Counted from the stretch's first letter, positions 53,804 to 61,371 are shown. The stretch: 64,000 nt of DNA from Pseudomonadota bacterium (GCA_024743055.1 JANSXH010000013.1:60716-124715); one strand, 5' to 3'. The notes: a model not told the origin generated them from the sequence alone. Translations and numbers: made by a program.

Positions 53804-54151
53804 CTATCCATCCTCTTTAGGGGGAGTGGGGAGCCTCCAAGCGACAGGTTTCCACCCCTCAGGATCATCCTCTGTAATCTGAAACTGGTCTTCGCAGCAC
53901 GACCACATTGCAGGGGTTTCGCTCACGGCGGGGGACCAATAATCAGCCTCTTGCTCGGCTTGGAAAAATTTTGCTGAAAAGATTCCATAGTATGGCGAGA
54001 AGAGTTCAATCTTCGTCTCGTCATGAGGCGCTGTCTCTATCGGTTGCCATTGTTGGGCAGCGAGTTCTTTGCGGAGTTTAATAATCTCCTCCACCGCATC
54101 GGTGCATACATGGCGGCTTTCCTTAAGAAGTCTTTCAACGATATCCGTCAT
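53804..54151 (-). CDS. DUF551-like phage protein
   Basis: A 115-residue protein. The middle and end carry the DUF551-type pattern: QWQPIETAPHDETKIELFSP and WKPVAWRLPTPP. Such proteins are common in the early regions of tailed phages; function unknown. The N-terminal 35 residues are a predicted helix. ATGA overlap with the upstream gene. Confidence 0.72.
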   Translation of the reverse strand: MTDIVERLLKESRHVCTDAVEEIIKLRKELAAQQWQPIETAPHDETKIELFSPYYGIFSAKFFQAEQEADYWSPAVSETPAMWSCCEDQFQITEDDPEGWKPVAWRLPTPPKEDG

Positions 54152-54543
54152 TGATCCGCTCCTTCCTTTAGAGCCTTTTCGAGAATTCGAAGCCCTGATT
54201 TAGTTGTTCCACACGGGTTCCATCCGGCAGATAGGAAACAAAATCCGGGATTGGTTCCCCTAATTTTCTTCGCGTTGACATAGGTGTAATGCCTTTCACC
54301 AGGCCAGACATGATCAGCGATTTTGTCAGCTTGTCGGATAAGGTCTGAGGAGAGTATCGACCCTTCATTTCGGAAAATTGCACAATTAATTCCTTCCTGT
54401 CCTGATCCATCAATAAACTTTCTCCAAACAAAGAGGGCGTCTGCATTTCTCGTCCTCAAAACTATTTTTTCACCCGGCCCGCAAAACAATTTCACTGTCC
54501 GTCCATCCTTGTATTGGCGGTTTGAATAGTGCCTCTGAAACAA
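54148..54543 (-). CDS. phage protein of a recurrent unknown family, start codon apparently lost
   Basis: 131 residues from the first usable codon, a TTG at 54543. The frame, however, stays open 16 codons further and encodes ADWYLTKDGDVSCLAL, which reads like the proper beginning of this family; the conserved body includes GRTVKLFCGPGEKIVLRT, ADALFVWRKF and YTYVNAKKIRGTNPGFC. At the expected start, the upstream stop TAA runs into ATA (54589-54591) where ATG would give a normal TAATG overlap. Either ATA is used, the protein is shortened, or the gene is decaying. Function unknown. Confidence 0.65.
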   Translation of the reverse strand: MFQRHYSNRQYKDGRTVKLFCGPGEKIVLRTRNADALFVWRKFIDGSGQEGINCAIFRNEGSILSSDLIRQADKIADHVWPGERHYTYVNAKKIRGTNPGFCFLSAGWNPCGTTKSGLRILEKALKEGADQ

Positions 54544-54590
54544 TGCGAGGCATGAAACGTCACCATCCTTTGTCAGATACCAGTCAGCTA

Positions 54591-55319
54591 TTATCCCGCC
54601 CCCTCTGGCCTTTTCACATCAATTACAACGATGCAGGTCGGAACCATTGTTCCAGATTCCTTGAATTTCCCTCGCTCAACGGGAATAATTTGAGCATCTA
54701 GGTCCTCCAAAAGGTTTCGAAATGCAGTTGATTTTCTGTCATTCTTCGTCTGCCACCCGATTGACATTATCGAGACGATGCGGCCGCCTGGTTTGCAGTG
54801 CTGAACCATCTTGGTTACGTGAGCTACATCTTGGCCCTTGGTGAACGGCGGGTTTGCGATAATACGATCAAATTGGAAATCGAAGTAAGTGCCTGTGAAA
54901 TCACCTTGGATAGTAGTCCACCCAGCATTCAATAAGGCGTCGCTATTCCGCTGATCCAATTCTACGCAGATGACATTTGATGCTCGGCAGAATTTCAATA
55001 GGGCCCCGCGACCAGCGGAAGGTTCGAGGACAATATGATGAGGTTTGATATCTGCGAGCTCTAAGACGTGCTTTGATAAATCTTCTGGTGTTTCGAAAAA
55101 CTGAAATTCCTTTTTTTTGTTCATCTGATCCCCCTTCAGAAAGCCGTCGTAGACTTCCTGGGCGCCATGGTTGAACTCAAAGCCGTTTTTCTTGTATTTT
55201 CCTCCAGCGTTGATTAGTGCCTTTTTGACAGCGGCATAGTTTTTAAAATGCTGGTCTTGGGGCAACTCAAGTCGATTTCCGTTAACGATCATTGCCGAGA
55301 TTGACTGTTGTACCGTCAT
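54591..55319 (-). CDS. phage DNA methyltransferase-like protein
   Basis: A 242-residue class I methyltransferase. SAM motif I is VLEPSAGRGALLKF (about 96-109), acidic strand-2 end CVELDQRN, and the catalytic motif IV is ANPPF (about 155-159), the [DN]PP[YF] of adenine-N6 and related amino-methylases. The first 60 residues resemble a small restriction- or SNF2-associated domain seen with such enzymes. Probably modifies phage DNA against host restriction. GGAGG and an ATGA overlap tie it to the gene upstream. Confidence 0.85.
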   Translation of the reverse strand: MTVQQSISAMIVNGNRLELPQDQHFKNYAAVKKALINAGGKYKKNGFEFNHGAQEVYDGFLKGDQMNKKKEFQFFETPEDLSKHVLELADIKPHHIVLEPSAGRGALLKFCRASNVICVELDQRNSDALLNAGWTTIQGDFTGTYFDFQFDRIIANPPFTKGQDVAHVTKMVQHCKPGGRIVSIMSIGWQTKNDRKSTAFRNLLEDLDAQIIPVERGKFKESGTMVPTCIVVIDVKRPEGAG

Positions 55320-55525
55320 TCCCCCACCTCCCTTATTTCGACAGGGACGCAGCGGTAGCCTTTTTTCTCATGATCACGCCAAATTTTTATTGAAGATACA
55401 TACGTCCCCGAATAGTGAGTGCGTATAAACTCTCTCCGAGCAAAAATTGACGTAGTGTCAAACGTTGATGGAATAATTTCTCCATCCGGCCCCTTCACCG
55501 CATATCCGTGTACAGGTTTAGTCAT
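55316..55525 (-). CDS. phage hypothetical protein (69 aa)
   Basis: A 69-residue basic protein, mostly beta by appearance (GYAVKGPDGEIIPSTFDTTS). Overlaps both neighbours (8 and 4 bases). No domain recognised. Confidence 0.6.
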   Translation of the reverse strand: MTKPVHGYAVKGPDGEIIPSTFDTTSIFARREFIRTHYSGTYVSSIKIWRDHEKKGYRCVPVEIREVGE

Positions 55526-55706
55526 TGGGGTTGTCCTTTCGCGATATCTCGAAGCCGTTGGCGTGGAGGCCTTCTAGCGCTTGGTTTGCGAATTCAAGAT
55601 GACCACCTTTCGCGGCTTCGCTTATGATTTTTGGATCGACGCCAAACACAAACTCGATCACCGCGAGCGTCAATGCGTTCGCCTGCTCTTCCTTACTGAG
55701 TGTCAT
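55518..55706 (-). CDS. phage hypothetical protein (62 aa)
   Basis: A 62-residue acidic helical protein (LSKEEQANALTLAVIEFVFG). GAGGC before the ATG, 14-base overlap with the upstream gene. No domain recognised. Confidence 0.6.
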   Translation of the reverse strand: MTLSKEEQANALTLAVIEFVFGVDPKIISEAAKGGHLEFANQALEGLHANGFEISRKDNPND

Positions 55707-55890
55707 TTGATTGCCTCTTCATAAGTTCATGACAATGCCTAGGCATTCCAACGCTACCGACCACAGCGAAACAGGTATCGCATCTGCGGCTATAGCTAGT
55801 TGATTGCGGGTCGAAATGTGCAGTACCGCCACAAGGTAATTTCTTTGACGGTATGGTCAGCCATTCTCCGTCAACGAGGTATCTACCCAT
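55693..55890 (-). CDS. phage zinc-ribbon-like protein
   Basis: A 65-residue protein with CGGTAHFDPQSTSYSRRC, a CDTC pair and a later histidine-rich PRHCHELM, a plausible single zinc site. ATG 55890 overlaps the preceding stop by eight bases and has AAGGAG seven bases before it, so the longer frame to 55932 is rejected. Function unknown. Confidence 0.62.
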   Translation of the reverse strand: MGRYLVDGEWLTIPSKKLPCGGTAHFDPQSTSYSRRCDTCFAVVGSVGMPRHCHELMKRQSNDTQ

Positions 55891-56236
55891 TGGTGGTCTC
55901 CTTAAGTGCTTTGCGGCGCTCGGTTTCTTCAATAGTGAACGGGAAATTTAGAGCTATAAATCTGCCGAGTTCCCGGACGTCCACTAGGCCGACTGCGGAG
56001 TAATCTCGCTCTATCCATTGCAATAGGCTCATTACGTTCCCCTCCAGCTCTGTCACACGTTCTTGGAGGGCGGCTATTTGTGGACGGGTGTTCCAAGACC
56101 CCAATGCTTGTTCTACTGTGTCAAACCAATAGGTTTGCAACGAACAGGTCCAACACATCACCTTTATTTTGCGCTCGATGCTGCTGACAATTTGAGCGCT
56201 ATTCCCGCAACATGGACAAGATAGAATCTCACTCAT
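55883..56236 (-). CDS. Lar-like restriction alleviation protein
   Basis: A 117-residue protein. N-terminal zinc ribbon of the Lar type: LSCPCCGNSAQIVSS, VMCWTCSLQTYWFDTVEQAL and GSWNTRP. Lar proteins of phages and Rac prophage lower host type I restriction. The C-terminal half is helical. ATG 56236 overlaps the previous gene by eight bases. It is the second of two Lar-like genes in a row. Confidence 0.75.
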   Translation of the reverse strand: MSEILSCPCCGNSAQIVSSIERKIKVMCWTCSLQTYWFDTVEQALGSWNTRPQIAALQERVTELEGNVMSLLQWIERDYSAVGLVDVRELGRFIALNFPFTIEETERRKALKETTNG

Positions 56237-56717
56237 CGCCGCTCTCCTCATTCGAAATGACAGTCAGACGACGCCTCCGAACCTCTTTATGAATATCGCC
56301 ATATTCGACGGAGACTTCGTTTTTTAGGCTTCTCTCCCCGTCGTTATAGTCTTTGAGAAGCTGTAGGATTTCGCTGTCCTCTAATGTGCAGCCGAAACTG
56401 CCAAGGATTGATAGCAGGTGAATATCATCTGAAAGGCGTTCCATGGTGTGACAAAGCTCCACAGCGATTTGGCGGGATAGCTTTTCCTTTCCATCAGACT
56501 CTACGATACAGAGCCCTTTATCCTTTAGAGCCTCTTTCATGGCGGATAGGGAGCGGGTGTTCCAAGCCTCAATCGCTTCCTCTGGTGTATCACTCGTAAC
56601 CCTTTGTCCTCCGCAGTCACCGCAATAAATAAAATTGTCGTCAGTGTGAAAATCGCTGTCGCCAGATCCGCCGCAAAACGGGCAGGGCAGTAAGGCTATC
56701 TCTTGAATGTCAGTCAT
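56229..56717 (-). CDS. Lar-like restriction alleviation protein with C-terminal extension
   Basis: A 162-residue protein. Residues 8-55 form a clear Lar-type zinc ribbon (LLPCPFCGGSGDSDF, YCGDCGGQRVTSDTPEEAIE, AWNTRS). The remaining roughly 100 residues are acidic and helical without a known domain. Likely anti-restriction. Overlaps both neighbours by eight bases. Confidence 0.78.
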   Translation of the reverse strand: MTDIQEIALLPCPFCGGSGDSDFHTDDNFIYCGDCGGQRVTSDTPEEAIEAWNTRSLSAMKEALKDKGLCIVESDGKEKLSRQIAVELCHTMERLSDDIHLLSILGSFGCTLEDSEILQLLKDYNDGERSLKNEVSVEYGDIHKEVRRRRLTVISNEESGDE

Positions 56718-56997
56718 TGGATGCTCCCTGATATGCGTTCAATATGGCCCGTATGTGTTCAGGTACGGCCTTTGGCGGGTCTGGGTAGGGTTGCCAGCCA
56801 ACAGGAGGAAATTTCTCGCTATACATCGCCCACGCCTCCCGTTCTCTGTCCCAATATGAAGGGCGCACCTTGTTGTCCTGTCCAAGTGTCATAATCCTGT
56901 CTTGAGAGTGGATTTCCCGCATGCTCTTCTTGCCAGAGCGAACGGTTCTGGTTTTGCCCTTGGGGGCGGCTGTCATGTCGAAATTCCAGTCAGCCAT
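56710..56997 (-). CDS. phage hypothetical protein (95 aa)
   Basis: A 95-residue basic protein starting MADWNFDMTAAPKGKTRTVR, with several tryptophans and prolines in the second half. Its ATG shares a base with the stop of the DUF1367 gene (TAATG). Function unknown. Confidence 0.62.
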   Translation of the reverse strand: MADWNFDMTAAPKGKTRTVRSGKKSMREIHSQDRIMTLGQDNKVRPSYWDREREAWAMYSEKFPPVGWQPYPDPPKAVPEHIRAILNAYQGASND

Positions 56998-57416
56998 TAA
57001 AATCCCTCCAATTCTCTTTCCAGGTCCGCCGCATCCATTCCTGGAATGACATCCTGAACAATGAAATCCAAAACCCGCTCATAGAATTCTGTGAATTGCC
57101 GCTGGTCCATTTTGGCAAAGGAAATACTCTTGGGCATGTATCCAATCTCGCCGCGTATCTGTATTGGCTTCACATATCCAAGACGGAGCTTGATGGCATA
57201 AAGCAGCTCATCAGTTGTCTGGAAATGGTCCTGGTTCTCAAGCACTATCCCCAACAGGGCAAAGAATTTCTTGTGATGTTTTACGTTCCGTGGCTGCGAT
57301 ATGACGGCCCTTAGAGTGTGTTGGGTAGGCAGAGACTCCATAGCCTCTTCTGACCGCCTGTCAGTGGGCTCCAGCTTGTTAAAACGGTTCTTGCGAAGGA
57401 AGATTTCACTGGCCAT
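56997..57416 (-). CDS. DUF1367 family phage protein
   Basis: A 139-residue protein matching DUF1367: ISQPRNVKHHKKFFALLGIV, then YMPKSISFAKMDQRQFTEFY and a final IPGMDAADLERELE-type tail. DUF1367 proteins are found in the early or nin-like regions of lambdoid phages; function not known, although the neighbourhood is replication and recombination. Confidence 0.8.
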   Translation of the reverse strand: MASEIFLRKNRFNKLEPTDRRSEEAMESLPTQHTLRAVISQPRNVKHHKKFFALLGIVLENQDHFQTTDELLYAIKLRLGYVKPIQIRGEIGYMPKSISFAKMDQRQFTEFYERVLDFIVQDVIPGMDAADLERELEGF

Positions 57417-57690
57417 CGCTGTAGCCTGTGGGAAACGTTTTGATAAGAAAATCCTCTATCCGTTTTATGCGTTGTAGAATGAGACCGATTTCTGTGTCTC
57501 GCGGTGTCGGCCCTAAGCCTCTGTCGAGCTCTCTTAGGCCACTACCTGTTATGCTTGAGACCCACCCGCTGTCCGTAGCCACCCACCCGTTCCGGCGACA
57601 AACAGCGGCGCTTTTTCCATAGAGAACTTTCGGACCGTCGTTAAAAAGTTCCAGCAGAATCTCACGCTGTTTCTTACTCGGTTTGATCAT
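57406..57690 (-). CDS. phage hypothetical protein (94 aa)
   Basis: A 94-residue protein starting MIKPSKKQREILLELFNDG with a winged-helix-like N-terminal half (LRELDRGLG after a short beta stretch). It could be a small DNA-binding protein. Overlaps the HNH-like gene by 17 bases and the DUF1367 gene by 11. Confidence 0.6.
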   Translation of the reverse strand: MIKPSKKQREILLELFNDGPKVLYGKSAAVCRRNGWVATDSGWVSSITGSGLRELDRGLGPTPRDTEIGLILQRIKRIEDFLIKTFPTGYSDGQ

Positions 57691-58015
57691 TTTTCCACTC
57701 CTCGTAGTTCGCTTCTAGGCGAGGGAAGACGTAATTTTTCATCCACCAATCAGCGATATCTCCATGCCCGTCGTGGCTGCGATGGCACTTGTCGCACAAA
57801 GCCGCTGTTCTGTTGTCTCCTGCCTTTAATCCCCGCGCGAAGTTCTGATAGTTCACATGTGCCCCAACGACGCCGTTTGTGCTGCCACAGACCATGCAGG
57901 AGCGGCCTTCGTAGGAATCCAGATAATCACGGTCCCGGAGCCTCCCCTCTGTGCCGAAGGTGAGGACAGACTTATCCACGGGGGTGTGCAGTTTTTTGAG
58001 GCGCTTCGATCTCAT
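57674..58015 (-). CDS. HNH-like phage nuclease
   Basis: A 113-residue protein with CMVCGSTNGVVGAHVNYQNF, KAGDNRTAALCDKCHRSH and a following HGDIADWW, a zinc-finger-like Cys/His set as in DUF968 or HNH endonucleases of phage recombination regions. ATGA overlap with the gene upstream. The exact catalytic histidine is uncertain. Confidence 0.72.
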   Translation of the reverse strand: MRSKRLKKLHTPVDKSVLTFGTEGRLRDRDYLDSYEGRSCMVCGSTNGVVGAHVNYQNFARGLKAGDNRTAALCDKCHRSHDGHGDIADWWMKNYVFPRLEANYEEWKNDQTE

Positions 58016-58176
58016 ATGTCTTTCCTGAGTTCCTTTTTTGCTGCCTTACGGAAACGGCGGTTCATTTTCTTCTTAATGAATCGTTTTTCACCACGAGCCC
58101 AGACAAGGAAATGTCGGCACTTACCAACAAAGTCATATTCCCAACCATCTAGTTTTTGTCTGCGGCCCATTGCCAT
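58012..58176 (-). CDS. small basic phage protein
   Basis: A 54-residue very basic protein (MAMGRRQKLDGWEYDFVGKC and a lysine/arginine-rich end). AAAGGAG lies six bases before ATG 58176. The open frame continues upstream through the tRNA-Asn gene, which cannot be coding. Basic charge suggests nucleic-acid binding. Confidence 0.58.
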   Translation of the reverse strand: MAMGRRQKLDGWEYDFVGKCRHFLVWARGEKRFIKKKMNRRFRKAAKKELRKDI

Positions 58177-58238
58177 ATCTCTCTCCTTTAAAAGCCGGTC
58201 ATTTCGGGAGACAGGGGACCGGTGAAACCTGTGGTTAA

Positions 58239-58313
58239 TGGCTGCGACGGTAGGGCTCGAACCTACAACCAACGGCTTAACAGGCCGTCGCTCTACCATT
58301 GAGCTACATCGCA
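58239..58313 (-). tRNA. phage tRNA-Asn (GTT)
   Basis: Acceptor TGCGATG/CGTCGCA, D arm GCTC/GAGC, anticodon stem ACGGC/GCCGT with loop CTGTTAA (anticodon GTT), T arm GTAGG/CCTAC with loop TTCGAGC, discriminator G and encoded CCA at 58239-58241. The cloverleaf is complete. It lies inside the prophage early region, two bases from a second tRNA-like gene. Confidence 0.92.
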
Positions 58314-58315
58314 TC

Positions 58316-58392
58316 TGGTGGCGGGAGCGGGATTCGAACCCGCACTATTAAGGCGCTACCTCATTGCTCTCTACCAATTGGAGTACCCCGCA
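58316..58392 (-). tRNA. atypical tRNA-like gene, identity unclear
   Basis: T arm GCGGG/CCCGC with loop TTCGAAT, acceptor GCGGGG/TCCCGC with an unpaired T1-C72, discriminator A and encoded CCA (58316-58318) are convincing. The D arm is weak (CTC/GAG plus a mismatch). The anticodon arm only folds with a faulty stem: ATGAG/CTTAA around GTAGCGC would give AGC, an unusual bacterial anticodon, and other foldings give a five-base loop. It may be a degenerate tRNA or one with an odd structure. Confidence 0.55.
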
Positions 58393-58399
58393 CATATCT

Positions 58400-58780
58400 C
58401 TAAAACTCTATATCGTCGTCAAAACTGCCGCTTTGCTGTCCGGCGTTTCCGCCGCTGTTTTGTCCACCAAGCATTTCCAGGTTCTGCAGAATGACCTCTG
58501 TCGAGTACTTGGTTACACCGTCCTGCTCATATTGGCGGGTCTGCATTTTGCCGGAGACAAACAATCGGTTTCCTTTTTGGACGTATTGCTCAATCACGTT
58601 GCACAAACCCTCTTGGAAGCAAACTAGCCTTACCCATTCCGTCCGCTCTTTGCGTTCGTCGCCGTCCTTCCATTTCTCTGTTACAGCGAGAGAGAAGTTG
58701 GCGACTTTCTTTCCGGCCTGAGTGAAATTTACGGTCGGGTCTTTGCCGACATTTCCGATAAACTGGCATTGGTTAAGCAT
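58400..58780 (-). CDS. ssb: single-stranded DNA-binding protein
   Basis: A 126-residue SSB with the OB fold (about 1-106): MLNQCQFIGNVGKDPTVNFT, VTEKWKDGDERKERTEWVRL and YSTEVILQNLEML. A short glycine/glutamine linker leads to the acidic tip DDDIEF, a variant of DDDIPF that recruits replication partners. It protects ssDNA in phage replication and works with the annealing protein upstream. AGGAG precedes the ATG. Confidence 0.93.
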   Translation of the reverse strand: MLNQCQFIGNVGKDPTVNFTQAGKKVANFSLAVTEKWKDGDERKERTEWVRLVCFQEGLCNVIEQYVQKGNRLFVSGKMQTRQYEQDGVTKYSTEVILQNLEMLGGQNSGGNAGQQSGSFDDDIEF

Positions 58781-58789
58781 GTGTTTCTC

Positions 58790-59386
58790 CTAGTCGATGT
58801 ATTCGATCTCCTGTTGAATTATTTCCGGGTTCTGGACAACCTGGGTCAGAATGTGGGCCAACCCACCAGAGCAGATTGTGAAGCCCTGTCGCGTGTATTT
58901 GATAATCCTGCGGAGGGTGCTGGTGGCGTAGCTGATATCTTCGGGGACAAGACGTTTGTTTGCCAAATCCCACATGGACCACTTACCAACGACTATCTCT
59001 GTGCCGTCATACCCGAACTTACAGAGCGAAAAGTCGAAGTTATTCAATGTGTCTTCCAAGCTCTCGTAATATTGAATATGGATGAGTTGGATCAGCAGCT
59101 TCTTGTGGAGTAGGGTGGTATTAAAGTCGTTTGTATTTTTGACTTTAGCCCCCGCATCCAAGAGTTTCTGCTTAACCTCTTCCATCTGCCCCTCACTAGC
59201 GAAAAATAGGTCAAAGTCGCTGTCTTGGGGTTTGTTAGAGACAAACCTGCGAACCGCCCCGCCTGCCAGCCAAGGACCCTCTGCGTACAGGTCGGGGAGG
59301 ATTTTGAGGGCTTTTCCAAAGTCTGTTTCTTCAATCTCCGCAGGGCCGTATCGCTCACAGAATTCTGAAATAGTGAAGCTTTCCAT
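58790..59386 (-). CDS. phage nucleotidyltransferase of the Pol-beta/CCA-enzyme fold
   Basis: A 198-residue protein whose GGAVRRFVSN (about 41-50) and DSDFDLFFAS (about 55-64) form the GG...RR and D-x-D-x-D active-site pattern of the CCA-adding/poly(A) polymerase head domain. It is a head domain only, without the tRNA-binding neck and tail, so it may be a minimal nucleotidyltransferase acting on tRNA, protein or a small molecule. It lies two genes upstream of the two phage tRNAs. AGGAGAGG precedes the ATG. Confidence 0.72.
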   Translation of the reverse strand: MESFTISEFCERYGPAEIEETDFGKALKILPDLYAEGPWLAGGAVRRFVSNKPQDSDFDLFFASEGQMEEVKQKLLDAGAKVKNTNDFNTTLLHKKLLIQLIHIQYYESLEDTLNNFDFSLCKFGYDGTEIVVGKWSMWDLANKRLVPEDISYATSTLRRIIKYTRQGFTICSGGLAHILTQVVQNPEIIQQEIEYID

Positions 59387-59395
59387 ATTCCTCTC

Positions 59396-60028
59396 CTATG
59401 CTGCCTCGGCAGGGTAAGTTGCTTTCTTTTTGTCGTAGTAGGTCTGGAGGCGTTCCTGACGTTCCTTTGAAAGGCTCTCTCTGTCTTTCTCGCTGCCGTT
59501 CCAGGTGTTGACGAGCTGGCCAAGGTTGCCTGCGGTCACCATTCTGTTATGAATGCTGTGCATGATTTCGTCTTCTTGGGCTTCGGGGTCCTCCGCCTTC
59601 TTTTTCTCAATCAGGCCCTGGACATATTTGTTGTCGTCAAACTTGCCGAGAAACACATCAGCGTTAAAACCAAGCATGGAGAGGCATTTCGTTATGCCGT
59701 CTGTTGTGGCCTTCTTCACGCAGTCCTGATCTGCCTTAGATTTGGCGTTGTCTGTATAGAGGCCATTCTGCCCCCAATGCTCTACAAACTGGTCTTGAGA
59801 GTCGTGCCAGAGCCTTAGCCTAACCGCCACGGTATCATTGGGGGGGTAAGACACTTCCACGACCTCCCAACCCCAACCCTTGCCGACAGGCCCGAACTTT
59901 GCAGTCGCACTTACAATCTGCCGATAGGGGTCGATAGCGGTGTAATGTTTCCCGCCAAGCCTTACACTTTTGGTGTGGTCTGGGTCGGTTTCACAGACAG
60001 AGTTCCAGAGTTCGAGATTGTCAGTCAT
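59396..60028 (-). CDS. Rad52/Sak-like single-strand annealing protein (probable)
   Basis: A 210-residue protein. The first about 135 residues resemble the Rad52-superfamily/DUF1071 phage recombinases: KHYTAIDPYRQIVSATAKFG, KADQDCVKKATTDGITKCLS and MLGFNADVFLGKFDD; the rest is a charged helical tail. It would anneal complementary strands in phage recombination. It sits between ssb and a DnaQ-like exonuclease, the usual recombination-module company. The family call is by pattern and not certain. Confidence 0.68.
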   Translation of the reverse strand: MTDNLELWNSVCETDPDHTKSVRLGGKHYTAIDPYRQIVSATAKFGPVGKGWGWEVVEVSYPPNDTVAVRLRLWHDSQDQFVEHWGQNGLYTDNAKSKADQDCVKKATTDGITKCLSMLGFNADVFLGKFDDNKYVQGLIEKKKAEDPEAQEDEIMHSIHNRMVTAGNLGQLVNTWNGSEKDRESLSKERQERLQTYYDKKKATYPAEAA

Positions 60029-60675
60029 GCCGCCTCCTTAACACCACTCAGGCGCTTGAAGACTTCACGGGTAATGCGCACGTCATCTCGATTGTAGTTA
60101 GCGATATTGAGATATTCGCCACGCTTCCACATTCCGGCAACGTCTGCGCCGCTGTCTGTTTTCCTCTCACCAAGAAGGCTATAGGCAAGGGTGTCTAGCT
60201 TTACGTAATTTCCACGACCGGCCCATTGATATTGAGTATCAAATACCTGCTGGTCCCATGGATTAACCGGCCAAGGAAAGCGGACAGTCCGCTCTATATC
60301 CAGGACAACACTTCTCTTGAATAGAAAGCCTAAGTCAAAAGCGATATTGTGGCCGACCCAAGCAGCCTCATAGGTTTGCGCGGTCGCTGCCGTTCTAGCG
60401 CTATCCAGTTCGAATTTAAGGTTATCGAAGAACGCACCCAAAATGTCCTTTTCATCCCATTCTGTCTCTCTCCATACAGAGGAAATAGCACCGTCATCGA
60501 TTGCCCAAGCGATAGAAACAATCTGTCCAAATGCCCCGTCAAACGAGGTCTTGGCGACAGCCGCCTGTTTCGCCGCCTCTATCTTTGCGGGGTCTTTGAG
60601 CCGAGAATCCACCTTCATTAAATCGAGAGGAACGTCTGTCCCAGCAATGGTTTCAATGTCGATAAAGATATTCAT
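60025..60675 (-). CDS. DnaQ/PolB-like 3'-5' exonuclease
   Basis: A 216-residue DEDD exonuclease. ExoI is FIDIETIAG (DIE), ExoII is GHNIAFDLGFLF, and ExoIII is YNRDDVRITREVF, a Y-x-x-x-D form. It probably trims DNA ends for the annealing protein or proofreads. ATG 60675 with AAGGAG is preferred over the 11-codon-longer frame. ATGA overlaps on both sides. Confidence 0.85.
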   Translation of the reverse strand: MNIFIDIETIAGTDVPLDLMKVDSRLKDPAKIEAAKQAAVAKTSFDGAFGQIVSIAWAIDDGAISSVWRETEWDEKDILGAFFDNLKFELDSARTAATAQTYEAAWVGHNIAFDLGFLFKRSVVLDIERTVRFPWPVNPWDQQVFDTQYQWAGRGNYVKLDTLAYSLLGERKTDSGADVAGMWKRGEYLNIANYNRDDVRITREVFKRLSGVKEAA

Positions 60676-60890
60676 TTTTGGCTCCTTACGTATCCATCCC
60701 CACCGCAAACGGGGCAGTCTTCTGTTTCGATATTTTCACTGGTGGTAAGTTTTGGGACGCAACCTTGTCCCGCGCACTCAGAGCATTCCTGAACAACGCC
60801 AAGCAGCCAGTCACGGCGAACGCCTGAGGGAAGACCAAAGGCGAAATTCATGTCATTCACGTAGGCGGGGCCTGTTGTGTATTTATTCAT
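60672..60890 (-). CDS. phage DnaJ-type zinc-finger microprotein
   Basis: A 72-residue protein with CSECAGQGCVP and CPVCGGDGYV, two CxxCxGxG-type motifs as in the DnaJ zinc-binding domain. AGGAG lies before the ATG. Function unknown; ATGA overlap with the exonuclease gene. Confidence 0.7.
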   Translation of the reverse strand: MNKYTTGPAYVNDMNFAFGLPSGVRRDWLLGVVQECSECAGQGCVPKLTTSENIETEDCPVCGGDGYVRSQK

Positions 60891-60899
60891 TGGTTTCTC

Positions 60900-61163
60900 C
60901 TACCAGTTACCGCCGATTGCGTCGGCTGTTCCAAATGTGCATGGCCCACACATGCCGGTTACGGGAACGATTGGCGTGGAGCCGCATGTTTCGCACTCAC
61001 GGCTCCAGTCAGGTTCGGTTTCTTCGGATTGCGCTTCGCTTGTTACATCAGGAGCATCGCAAAAAACCAACTCGTCAAAATGCTTAGAACTAATATGCTG
61101 ACGGGCTGCTTGTTCGCTTCCAAAACGCTTTTCGCAGATCGCGCATTTAAATGGCTTAATCAT
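60900..61163 (-). CDS. phage C2H2 zinc-finger protein
   Basis: An 87-residue protein with a classic C2H2 finger, C-x2-C-x12-H-x4-H (KCAICEKRFGSEQAARQHIS followed by SKH), an acidic middle, and a second possible zinc site CETCGSTPIVPVTG plus MCGPC. C2H2 fingers are rare in bacteria and phages. ATG 61163 overlaps the upstream stop by eight bases; the longer frame to 61286 is rejected. Likely DNA- or protein-binding. Confidence 0.72.
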   Translation of the reverse strand: MIKPFKCAICEKRFGSEQAARQHISSKHFDELVFCDAPDVTSEAQSEETEPDWSRECETCGSTPIVPVTGMCGPCTFGTADAIGGNW

Positions 61164-61371
61164 TGGTTTCTTCTTTGGCACAGCGCTGCACGCCTGCAAT
61201 CTCAGGATACGTGCCGTGCTTGGCATAGTGGTTAATGATTTGCTGGCGATGGTAACCACGCTCTGCATCGAACGCGCCGCGCTCATCCTCGGGTAGACTG
61301 TCGCGTAGTCGGTCTAAATCCCGCTTCATAGCGTTTTCCATTACGTCAGGGATTATTACAAATCCGTTCAT
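61156..61371 (-). CDS. phage hypothetical protein (71 aa)
   Basis: A 71-residue helical, charged protein starting MNGFVIIPDVMENAMKRD. AAAGGAG lies before the ATG, and there is a four-base overlap with the upstream stop. No domain recognised. Confidence 0.6.
   Translation of the reverse strand: MNGFVIIPDVMENAMKRDLDRLRDSLPEDERGAFDAERGYHRQQIINHYAKHGTYPEIAGVQRCAKEETND

Noticed and set aside
58177..58314. Upstream part of the basic ORF, running through tRNA-Asn
   Set aside because: The tRNA fold is complete and a good ribosome site marks the start at 58176.
58239..58392. A second attachment site at the phage tRNA genes
   Set aside because: They lie inside the early operon, far from the integrase and with phage genes on both sides.
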